NCBI GenBank assembly: GCA_015068975.1 | Contig: SVJM01000014.1 | Coordinates: 1-46,894, forward strand | Direction: 5' to 3' | From: Oscillospiraceae bacterium | GTDB taxonomy: Bacteria > Bacillota > Clostridia > UMGS1810 | Length of the DNA: 46,894 nt | In this document: positions 16,137 through 23,267 of the stretch, piece by piece | Layout of the letters: the number at the start of each line of letters is the position of its first letter | Position numbering within the stretch: the stretch's first letter is position 1 | Notes under the pieces: generated by a model | The model's database searches: none | What the model saw: the letters and a program-made list of their open reading frames with translations, nothing else | Told to the model about the DNA's origin: nothing | Translations under genes and position numbers: made by a program

Positions 16137-17336
16137 TTATTCATTGATAATTGCTATTTTTAAGCCTTTCATTTCAAGGTTTGTTCTGTGTGCTTCATTG
16201 ATTTCTGAAAGGGGATAACGGTGAGTGATAAGCTCGCTCATAGGAAGTCCTATGCCCTTTGCACGTTTCAAGAAATCAAATGTGGTTGCATAATCTCTTA
16301 AGGTATATACCCATGAACCAACCATTGTAAGCTCTTTTGCACAAATATCAAAGTGAGGATTGATTGTGGCGTCACCGCCGTTTATAAAGAATCCAAGCTC
16401 ACAGATACCTCCGCCGTTACGAACAAACTTGTAAATATTTGAATGAGCGTGAGGGTTGCCGGTACACTGAAATGCAAAGTCTGCAAGGTATCCGCCAAAT
16501 GAATCCTCCACTGCTTTTGCAAGTGCTTCCTGACCCTTATGCTCTGTGAAGTTTACAGATTTTGTAGCACCCATTCTCTTAGCAAACTCAAGTCTCTGTT
16601 CATTGCCGTCTACTGCAACGATGTTCTCTATACCCATTGTACGAAGAACTGCTGTACAGATAAGTCCGATAGGACCTAAGCCCTGAACAACTACTCTTGA
16701 ATTGAACTTAAGTATGCCCGTTGATTTGGCTCTTTCTACTGCGTGAATCAGAACTGCACAAGGCTCAATGAGAATTCTTGAGTCCAGATCAAGATCTGAT
16801 ACATTAAATATTGTAGATCCGCCTCTTACTACTATGTAATCAGCAAACCAACCATTCAAGTGAATGTCATCATCCGGAAGAAGTCCGTATACATCTGCTC
16901 CGCCTACATTCTGTTTGTTAAGATCAAACATTGTAATATCAGGGTTATCCTTGAAGATCATACAGGTAACTACCTTGTCGCCAACATTAAGAGGCTTACC
17001 TGCACTGTCCTTCTTAACATTCTTACCCATCTTTACAATCTCGCCTGTTCCTTCGTGACCAAGCACCAAAGGAATAAGTCCGAATGGATCACGTTTGAAT
17101 TCGTGTGCATCTGTACCACAGATACCACATCCTTCAACCTTTACCAGAATGTCGTCGTCTCCAAGCTCAGGAATAGGAAATTCTTTGATTTCGTAATTCT
17201 CAAGACTTGTGAGCATTGCCGCACGACTTGAAGCAGGGATGCCTCCTGACGCTTTGGCTTTTGGGGCAGATGATGAACCCATCTGGGATAATACTTGTTT
17301 AACAATTTCGTTAATTTTATCCTGATTAATATCCAT
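16137..17336 (-). CDS. Zinc-type alcohol dehydrogenase with encapsulation helix
   Basis: From the ATG at 17336 (AGGAG eight bases upstream) a 399-residue medium-chain dehydrogenase results. Residues 1-19 (DINQDKINEIVKQVLSQMG) form an encapsulation-type helix, then an Ala/Ser/Lys-rich linker to about 35. The catalytic domain shows GICGTD (Cys73 as zinc ligand) and GHEGTG (His94, Glu95), and the cofactor domain shows VVQGLGPIGLICTAV and VAVDGNEQR (Asp pointing to NAD). The four cysteines of the usual structural zinc lobe are absent. Likely role: reduce propanal to propanol and regenerate NAD, the task of iron-type PduQ elsewhere. The frame runs without a stop into an upstream 121-residue domain, described separately. 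Confidence 0.87.
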   Translation of the reverse strand: MDINQDKINEIVKQVLSQMGSSSAPKAKASGGIPASSRAAMLTSLENYEIKEFPIPELGDDDILVKVEGCGICGTDAHEFKRDPFGLIPLVLGHEGTGEIVKMGKNVKKDSAGKPLNVGDKVVTCMIFKDNPDITMFDLNKQNVGGADVYGLLPDDDIHLNGWFADYIVVRGGSTIFNVSDLDLDSRILIEPCAVLIHAVERAKSTGILKFNSRVVVQGLGPIGLICTAVLRTMGIENIVAVDGNEQRLEFAKRMGATKSVNFTEHKGQEALAKAVEDSFGGYLADFAFQCTGNPHAHSNIYKFVRNGGGICELGFFINGGDATINPHFDICAKELTMVGSWVYTLRDYATTFDFLKRAKGIGLPMSELITHRYPLSEINEAHRTNLEMKGLKIAIINE

Positions 17337-17699
17337 CGTCTTTCTCCTGTCTTTATTTAAATTTAATTTGTTACACTTATCTGTCACAACTGTCACAATA
17401 CCAAACGGTGCTTGGAACTCTTCATCTTCCGTACCGTCAATGATGATAAATCGGGCTTCCTTATATGTAACTGCCTTCATATGAAACATTGCCGCTCTCT
17501 TGGAAGATGTAGCTTTGAGAGCAGATTTAAGAAGATTTGCTTCTCTTTGTGATGCAAGATATCCGCCATTTTCTATAAGATGATATATAAAGCTGTCCCT
17601 TATATCCTCCGCCACCTTCACCCTGATGGGTGATGATATATTGCGGGATATTTTTTCGGATAGTTTTATAGCTTCATCAAGGGAGGTTACTGTTTCCAC
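17337..17699 (-). other. Unrecognised 121-residue domain joined in frame to the dehydrogenase
   Basis: This frame begins at GTG 17699 with GAGGAGG seven bases upstream, overlapping the end of the preceding gene by 13 bases, so it is well set for translation. The product (ETVTSLDEAIKLSEKI; IENGGYLASQREANLLKSAL; KRAAMFHMKAV; EARFIIIDG; APFGIVTVVTD) looks like a small alpha/beta domain I do not recognise. After VVTD the codons become AT-rich and intergenic-like yet contain no stop before the dehydrogenase ATG, giving one open frame of 520 codons. Either a genuine fusion with an internal start, or a separate gene that lost its stop. A sequencing or assembly indel is also possible. Confidence 0.6.
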
Positions 17700-18175
17700 A
17701 ACATTCCCTCCTCAAAAAGGCTCAATGCATAGTCAGCAAGGTATGTATCCTCTTCTTCTGTTCCTCCGCTTACTCCCACTCCGCCGATGACCTTGTCACC
17801 AACCTTAAGTGGAACTCCGCCGCCGAAAATCACAATCTTTCCTCCGTTTGTAAACTGGATTCCGTAAAGTGAGCCTCCGGGAGATGCAAGAGCTTTGAGC
17901 TCCTTTGTAGCCATCTTAAGACTTACTACAGTAAAAGCCTTATTTACTGCTATATCATAGCTTGCTATGTATGAATCATCCATACATTCTACGCATATGG
18001 GATTAGCACCGGCATCTGTCACAGCAACTACAGCCTTCACTCCCATTTCCTCTGCCTTAAGTATGACCTTGTTTATTATTTCTTTTGCAAGAGAAAGAGT
18101 CATTCTGCTTCTTTTCTCTTCCATAACCTTCTCTATTGTGGCAGTGACAATCTGAGCAATTTCTCTTTCATTCAT
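17687..18175 (-). CDS. GlcG/HbpS-like (PduO C-terminal family) protein
   Basis: A 162-residue protein of the GlcG/HbpS family, the same fold as the C-terminal domain of PduO, some members of which bind haem. Typical parts are LAKEIINKVILKAEEMGVKAVVAVTDAGANPICVECMD, DIAVNKAFTVVSLKM and GGKIVIFGGGVPLKVGDKVIGGVGVSGGT. The first 21 residues (NEREIAQIVTATIEKVMEEK) look like an encapsulation helix. No adenosyltransferase domain is attached, as expected without a B12 enzyme. The start chosen is the ATG at 18175; GTG three codons upstream is possible. It follows the aldolase by 20 bases. Function in the compartment is unknown; redox or haem binding is only inferred. Confidence 0.85.
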   Translation of the reverse strand: MNEREIAQIVTATIEKVMEEKRSRMTLSLAKEIINKVILKAEEMGVKAVVAVTDAGANPICVECMDDSYIASYDIAVNKAFTVVSLKMATKELKALASPGGSLYGIQFTNGGKIVIFGGGVPLKVGDKVIGGVGVSGGTEEEDTYLADYALSLFEEGMLWKQ

Positions 18176-18195
18176 AATTATCACTCAAATCTAAA

Positions 18196-18993
18196 TTATT
18201 TGCCCAAAGACTCCATAACCTTCTTTGTGATCTCTGCAACTAAGTCTGCATCAACGCTTGATGACTTAGTTGAGCAAGTACCACATGAATGACAGCTTGA
18301 TTTGCCGTCTTTGCAGTTAGGACAAAGGTCAGCAGGATGCTTACCTGTCATACCAAACTGACGTCTGATTTCGTAGAGTCTTTCTACCTGAGATTTTGAA
18401 AGCTCCTTTGGTCCGCCAAGCATCTTTGCATGGTAAAGAAGCTCTGCATAGAATTCTACTGATTCCATTTTGTGATATGCACTAAGAAGTGAATCAGAGA
18501 ATGTAAGGGCACCATGGTTTTCGAGAAGAACTGCATCGTAGTGCTGCAAGTATTTTTCTACAGCATCAGGGATTTCTTCTGTGGAAGGTGTACCGTACTC
18601 AGCAATTGGAACACAACCAAGAGCAATAACTGCTTCAGGCATAATAGGCTGTGTGAGAGGGATACCTGCGATAGCAAAGCTTGTTGCATATACAGGGTGA
18701 GCATGAACAACTGACATAACATCAGGTCTCTGCTTATAAACTCTCATGTGCATTTTTATTTCTGAAGATGGCTTGAAGCCTTTGTTTGCTTCCAATACAT
18801 TTCCGTTTCCGTCTACCTTACAAATGTATTCAGGTGTCATAAAACCCTTACTTACGCCTGTAGGTGTGCAAAGAAATACATTGTCTGCAATCTTAACAGA
18901 GATGTTTCCATCATTGGATGCAACCATTCCTCTGTCATAAATTCTCTTACCGATTTCACAGATTTGTTTTTTGATTTCGTACTCGTTTACCAT
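18196..18993 (-). CDS. Class II aldolase (fuculose/rhamnulose-1-phosphate type) with cargo tail
   Basis: A 265-residue zinc aldolase that would split L-fuculose- or L-rhamnulose-1-phosphate into dihydroxyacetone phosphate and lactaldehyde. Catalytic features are GNISVKI, SSEIKMHMRVY (acidic residue), VVHAHPVYATSFA (zinc His pair) and LLENHGALTF (third His). After the catalytic domain (about 1-215) comes a cysteine cluster C-x2-C-x6-C-x2-C-x2-C (Cys224, 227, 234, 237, 240), a Ser/Thr linker, then the helix VDADLVAEITKKVMESLGK at 247-265, an encapsulation-type peptide at the C-terminus. Its own promoter lies at 19038-19066. Fucose versus rhamnose cannot be decided. Confidence 0.9.
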   Translation of the reverse strand: MVNEYEIKKQICEIGKRIYDRGMVASNDGNISVKIADNVFLCTPTGVSKGFMTPEYICKVDGNGNVLEANKGFKPSSEIKMHMRVYKQRPDVMSVVHAHPVYATSFAIAGIPLTQPIMPEAVIALGCVPIAEYGTPSTEEIPDAVEKYLQHYDAVLLENHGALTFSDSLLSAYHKMESVEFYAELLYHAKMLGGPKELSKSQVERLYEIRRQFGMTGKHPADLCPNCKDGKSSCHSCGTCSTKSSSVDADLVAEITKKVMESLGK

Positions 18994-19037
18994 AATCTAT
19001 TTCTCCTTTTTAAAAGATTTTAATATTTTCTATATAC

Positions 19038-19066
19038 ATAGTAACACTGCAAAAGTAAATTGTCAA
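19038..19066 (-). promoter_or_regulatory. Internal promoter before the aldolase
   Basis: TTGACA (complement of 19061-19066) and TACTAT (complement of 19038-19043) are exactly 17 bases apart on the minus strand, about 45 bases before the aldolase ATG with AAAGGAG upstream of it. Upstream (19070-19118) lies a tract of T runs separated by single G on the plus strand, shared in style with the promoter at 24013-24041. This suggests that the aldolase-to-deoR part can be transcribed separately. Confidence 0.75.
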
Positions 19067-19113
19067 TAGAAAAATGTTTGTTTTTTTGTTTTTTTGTGGT
19101 TTTTTGTTTGTTT

Positions 19114-19551
19114 TTATGAAATCCACCCAAGATGCCGTCTTATTTGTTCTATTCCTTGACCTGTAGCAGAATCCACCTTGAATATATCCTTGCATCCTGC
19201 AAGTCTTAACCATCTTTCTGCCCTTTCTACATTTCCGTTTATGTGGTTTATCTTGGTTATTATACCAATCACCTCACGATTGCACATACAGGTGATGCAC
19301 GGACTATACAGTGAGTAAGGCTCATCTGCCGATATAAGAAGTCCCACAACGTCTGCTTCGTATGAATATACAGCAAGGGCTGAGCCAAGCTCCTTTGACT
19401 GTATATATTCTCCCGGGGTATCAATTACCACATCAGAATAGTTTACATACTGGGTTTTTTCATATTCGATTTTCTTATGCTTAAGCGCCTGTGTCAGTGT
19501 GGTCTTGCCCGCCTCACTTCTGCCTACAAGCATTATCTTTTTTTTCTTCAT
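19114..19551 (-). CDS. EutP/PduV-like small GTPase
   Basis: A 145-residue P-loop protein of the EutP/PduV family. It has a Walker A motif GRSEAGKTTL near residue 10, DTPGEY as the G3-like element, and TKINH as a degenerate NKxD-like guanine motif. PduV has been linked to compartment positioning in Salmonella; the family has acetate-kinase-like activity reported for EutP, so the role here stays open. The start is ATG 19551, overlapping the preceding stop as TGATG, so it is translationally coupled. The open frame that reaches 19572 includes seven extra codons without ribosome binding site. Confidence 0.87.
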   Translation of the reverse strand: MKKKKIMLVGRSEAGKTTLTQALKHKKIEYEKTQYVNYSDVVIDTPGEYIQSKELGSALAVYSYEADVVGLLISADEPYSLYSPCITCMCNREVIGIITKINHINGNVERAERWLRLAGCKDIFKVDSATGQGIEQIRRHLGWIS

Positions 19552-19922
19552 CAGGTTTTGGTTATAGGGCACACAGTAAAGTGAAGTGTTTCTTCACAGT
19601 ATTCACATACCGCATCCAGTGCAGACTGAACACTTGATACTGTACCTGTTATAATAAGTGTTCCGCTGAAGCGGTCCACAAAACCAAGATCTGATCCTGA
19701 TGCCTTTATGGCAATATCTCCTGCTATGATGGCGGTCTCTGCAGGACTCATTGTGATAATGCCAATTGCACTGCTCTTGTAATCAAGGCTTGGATCAAGT
19801 CCAAGCTTCTGATAGAGAACATCGTCAGGATTTGCTATGATATGGGCAAGTGTTATCTGTTTGCCCGGTACAAGCTCCTGTACTATTCTCATTCTGTCTT
19901 TTACAGAAAGGATATCTTCCAT
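19551..19922 (-). CDS. PduU/EutS-like shell protein (permuted BMC-H)
   Basis: A 123-residue BMC protein with the circularly permuted layout of PduU/EutS: an N-terminal strand pair KDRMRIVQELVPGKQITLAHIIANP, then the BMC core AIGIITMSPAETAIIAGDIAIKASGSDLGFVDRFSGTLIITGTVSSVQSAL. In that family the N-terminus forms a small beta-barrel that plugs the hexamer pore. It lies 3 bases after the activase and overlaps the GTPase start, consistent with the frequent pairing of EutS/PduU with EutP/PduV. Confidence 0.92.
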   Translation of the reverse strand: MEDILSVKDRMRIVQELVPGKQITLAHIIANPDDVLYQKLGLDPSLDYKSSAIGIITMSPAETAIIAGDIAIKASGSDLGFVDRFSGTLIITGTVSSVQSALDAVCEYCEETLHFTVCPITKT

Positions 19923-19925
19923 ACA

Positions 19926-20717
19926 TTAACCTCCTATCTTACATTTAAGTCCCGATTTCTCTCCGATAAGTCTTAATCTCTCCATATGCTCCTTATCCGG
20001 TGTGGCAATATCTCCCATAGGATAATCTCTTCCCAGTCTCTGATATTTGTCTCTGCCGAACTGATGATAAGGAAGAAGATGAAGCTCTTTTACTCCCGAA
20101 AGATTAGCTGCAAATCTTGCAATATCTGATATTTCTTCTTCTGTATCATTGAAGGTGGGAATCACGGGAACTCTTATAATAAGTTCTTTTGCTCTTTTTG
20201 AAATCTTAACTGCATTTTCCAACACAAGGTGGTTGGGTCTTCCTATAAATTCTTTGTGCTTATCTGAATTCATATGCTTGATATCCATAAGATATAAATC
20301 AAGATAAGGAAGGATTCTTTCTATCACATCGAAACTTGCATTCCCTGTGGATTCGATGGCAGTGGTAATACCCATTTCTTTGGCAGTTTTAAGAAGTGAG
20401 AGAGTAAACTCAGGCTGAAGCAAACATTCACCGCCCGAAAGAGTAAGCCCACCTCCTGAACGACTGTAGTAGGGTCTGTCCTTTGCCACAATCTCCATTA
20501 CTTCTTTTACTGTCACGTCTTTTCCGTATACAATCTTCTTATCATCCTGAAATGCTTCTTCGATTTCATAGCTTTGTGATTCAGGGTTACAGCACCATCT
20601 GCATCGGAAACCGCACCCCTTCAAAAAAACTATAGTTCTTATTCCGGGGCCGTCATGTACTGAAAACCGCTGAATGTCAAAGATTCTTCCCGTTGTATTC
20701 AAATCACGGTCTGACAT
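19926..20717 (-). CDS. Glycyl radical enzyme activating enzyme (radical SAM)
   Basis: A 263-residue activase that uses SAM and a [4Fe-4S] cluster to put the glycyl radical on the dehydratase. The cluster motif is Cys35-x3-Cys39-x2-Cys42 (GCGFRCRWC), GGGLTLSGGE is the SAM-binding element, and the DLYLMDIKHMN and RVPVIPTFND strands follow. The stretch between Cys43 and the SAM motif is short and has no further cysteines, so the two-cluster ferredoxin-like insert of many dehydratase activases is absent and the enzyme resembles pyruvate formate-lyase activase in size. It lies 23 bases after the dehydratase. Confidence 0.94.
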   Translation of the reverse strand: MSDRDLNTTGRIFDIQRFSVHDGPGIRTIVFLKGCGFRCRWCCNPESQSYEIEEAFQDDKKIVYGKDVTVKEVMEIVAKDRPYYSRSGGGLTLSGGECLLQPEFTLSLLKTAKEMGITTAIESTGNASFDVIERILPYLDLYLMDIKHMNSDKHKEFIGRPNHLVLENAVKISKRAKELIIRVPVIPTFNDTEEEISDIARFAANLSGVKELHLLPYHQFGRDKYQRLGRDYPMGDIATPDKEHMERLRLIGEKSGLKCKIGG

Positions 20718-20740
20718 AATTGCCTCCTAATTAAATTTTG

Positions 20741-23263
20741 TTAGAAATTTGATTGCTCTGTTCTGTTGATGATATCATCCTGAAGGGATTTGGAAAGTGT
20801 TGTGAAGAGTGCGCTGTAGCCTGCAACTCTTACCACAAGACTTTTATAATTCTCAGGATGTTTCTGTGCATCCAGAAGTGTTTCTCTGCTTACAACATTA
20901 AACTGCATATGCATACCCTTCTGATCGAAGTAACCGCGGATTAACGCTGTGAAGCTTTCAAGTCCGCTTCTTCCTTCCAGTGCTGACGGATGGAATTTCA
21001 TATTGAAAAGTGTTCCGTTGGAAGCGATAAAATGGTCAAGCTTAGAAACAGAGTTTGCTGATGCAGTAGGACCATTCACATCCTTACCTGCACAAGGAGA
21101 TACACCGTCTGCAACAGGTGTGTATGCAAATCTGCCGTCAGGTGTTGCACCTGTCTGGGCACCAAGCGGTACATTTGCAGATACAGGATAAAGACCTGCC
21201 TGATATCTTCCGCCTCGTGGGTTTGTATAATTCTCAAGAGGTTTGGTATATGTATATGCAACCTCTCTTGCGAAGGCATCTACTTCGGGGATGTCGTTTC
21301 CGAACTTAGGAAGAGCATCTATCATAGAAAGAAGCTCTGCATATTTACCGGTATCTGCACCCGTTTCATTTATAACATTCTGATACACATTTTTTATAAG
21401 CTCTTCTGTTACTTCCTGTCCGTTCATTGCAAGTTGCTTTACAATCTCTCCTGTAAGAAGCTGAGCCTTATTTTCATCAATGCCTTTGCCATAGTTATTT
21501 TCAAGTGCTTCCTTAAAGAATGAAAGTGTTACCTTCTTTTCTTCGAACACAAGCTTCTTTATGGCAAAGAGTGCATCAGCCATATTTGCAATACCGAAGC
21601 CCTGAGGTCCTGTGAAGTTGTATACTGCTCCACCCTCCTGGACTGATTTGCCCTTCTTCATACAGTCATCCACCATAGATGAAAGGAATGGAAGAGGACA
21701 ACGAACCATATGTGCAACGTCTATAGCATTGTCTGCATTTACAAGAAGCTTGATCTGATGATTCATCTGTGCTTTATATGCATCAAAGAACTCATCAAAA
21801 GTCTTAAACTGGCACACATCACCTGTATCAGGGCCGATTCTTACGCCTTTGTCCATACCCCGTGAGAAAACAAGCTCAACGATTCTGCACATATTGAAGA
21901 ATGCCGCATCGTGCCAACCATCGGTCTTGCCTGATTTCTGCGGTTCTACACATCCGATGATGTTGTAATCCCTTGCTTCTTCTATTGTAAGACCTCTGTT
22001 TATAAGTGCAGGTATTATAACCTCGTCATTGTAATAAGCAGGAAGTCCTACCCCTGTCCTTGTAAGCTCTGCTGCCTTGATAAGAAACTCGTGAGGAGTT
22101 TTGTTCCATACTCTTACGGAGAAGGATGGCTGTGGCAAAAGCACGTGCTTGGTAGCAAATATACACATAAAGGAAAGCTCATTTGTGGCATCAAGACCGT
22201 TTTCGTCCTGACCGCCTGCAATAAGATTCTGAAACAGACTGTATCCTGCGAAGCCCTCTGCAGAAGCCGCATCACGAACTTTGTTTAAATCATTTAACTT
22301 AATCCATATACAGTCCATAAGCTCCTGAGCAAATTCAGGAGTGATCTTTCCTTCATCAATATCCTTCTTATAATAAGGATACATATACTGGTCAAATCTT
22401 CCCGGTGAAATGGAATGTCCGCTTGACTCTGTCTGCAGAAGCATCTGTACGAACCAGAAGGACTGACATGCTTCATAAAAGCTCTCTGCTCCGTTCTCCG
22501 GTACTCTGTCACAGTTTCTCGAAATTACGAGAAGCTCTTCCCTTCTTTGAGGGTCTGTTTCTTTGTCCGCCATTTCTTTTGCAAGATGAGAGTATCTTTT
22601 GGCATATGTAATTGCCGCCTGCATACTTTCTATGGCGGATTTTAAGAATGAAGACTTGGTTATGTAGTCACCATCTGAAGGCTCACAGGACTTAAGCTCC
22701 CCTTGAGCCTTTGCTATAAGTCCCTTGTAACCATATTTAAGAACTTCGTCATAATGAACAGTAATATGTCCTACACCATTATAAAAATAGTTTCCGGGAG
22801 TGAAGATATTGTGCTCAATGGAAAGTCTGGTTTCTTCGGTCATATAGCTTGATGCAAGATCGGATGTGGTTTTTCCCTTCCAGTAAGGATATACTTTTCT
22901 TAATCTTTCTTTGGTTTCTTCACTTATATAGAATGGATCTGCCGAACGTGTGGCAACAGTGTCAAACTCTGACTCCAGCCATTCATAGGAATACTCAGGA
23001 AACACCTGACATCCTCTGGGCGCCTTTGTGGCACTTCCTACAACCAACTCAAGATCTCTGATGGTAATAGGAATATTCTCACAAATTTTCTTAAATGCCT
23101 TTGCTCTTCTCTCTATAATAGGAAGGCCTTCTGTCTCCTGATATGATTCTGTAATGAGCACTCCTCTGTCTGCCTCTATCTCAGGCATGGACTTAAAGAG
23201 GTTTTCTTTTAATTTGTCTATTCTGTCGCTTTTTCTGATTTCTTCAAGATTTGTTATGCTCAC
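20741..23263 (-). CDS. B12-independent glycyl radical propanediol dehydratase
   Basis: An 840-residue glycyl radical enzyme: (S/R)-1,2-propanediol to propanal and water. Cys438 and Glu440 in GCVEPQKSGKTDGWHD, His166 in NGVGHITVH and His283/Ser284 in SGHSISPGRF occupy the places reported for the Roseburia propanediol dehydratase. The glycyl radical site is Gly815 in RVAGYSALF. The GCVEPQ form and lack of choline-lyase sequence argue against CutC; neighbouring aldolase and PduL/PduP argue for propanediol rather than glycerol. Start is GTG 23263 with AAAGGAG seven bases upstream, overlapping the HAD stop codon. No clear N-terminal encapsulation helix separate from the catalytic domain is seen. 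Confidence 0.95.
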   Translation of the reverse strand: MSITNLEEIRKSDRIDKLKENLFKSMPEIEADRGVLITESYQETEGLPIIERRAKAFKKICENIPITIRDLELVVGSATKAPRGCQVFPEYSYEWLESEFDTVATRSADPFYISEETKERLRKVYPYWKGKTTSDLASSYMTEETRLSIEHNIFTPGNYFYNGVGHITVHYDEVLKYGYKGLIAKAQGELKSCEPSDGDYITKSSFLKSAIESMQAAITYAKRYSHLAKEMADKETDPQRREELLVISRNCDRVPENGAESFYEACQSFWFVQMLLQTESSGHSISPGRFDQYMYPYYKKDIDEGKITPEFAQELMDCIWIKLNDLNKVRDAASAEGFAGYSLFQNLIAGGQDENGLDATNELSFMCIFATKHVLLPQPSFSVRVWNKTPHEFLIKAAELTRTGVGLPAYYNDEVIIPALINRGLTIEEARDYNIIGCVEPQKSGKTDGWHDAAFFNMCRIVELVFSRGMDKGVRIGPDTGDVCQFKTFDEFFDAYKAQMNHQIKLLVNADNAIDVAHMVRCPLPFLSSMVDDCMKKGKSVQEGGAVYNFTGPQGFGIANMADALFAIKKLVFEEKKVTLSFFKEALENNYGKGIDENKAQLLTGEIVKQLAMNGQEVTEELIKNVYQNVINETGADTGKYAELLSMIDALPKFGNDIPEVDAFAREVAYTYTKPLENYTNPRGGRYQAGLYPVSANVPLGAQTGATPDGRFAYTPVADGVSPCAGKDVNGPTASANSVSKLDHFIASNGTLFNMKFHPSALEGRSGLESFTALIRGYFDQKGMHMQFNVVSRETLLDAQKHPENYKSLVVRVAGYSALFTTLSKSLQDDIINRTEQSNF

Positions 23264-23267
23264 ATTA

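Noticed and set aside
17687-18175. PduO adenosyltransferase
   Set aside because: Only the GlcG/HbpS-like part is present; no adenosyltransferase domain and no other cobalamin gene lies in the window.
20741-23263. Choline trimethylamine-lyase or glycerol dehydratase as identity of the glycyl radical enzyme
   Set aside because: Residue pattern GCVEPQ with Cys438/Glu440/His166 and the neighbouring deoxysugar aldolase, PduP and PduL favour propanediol dehydratase. Glycerol activity cannot be fully excluded.
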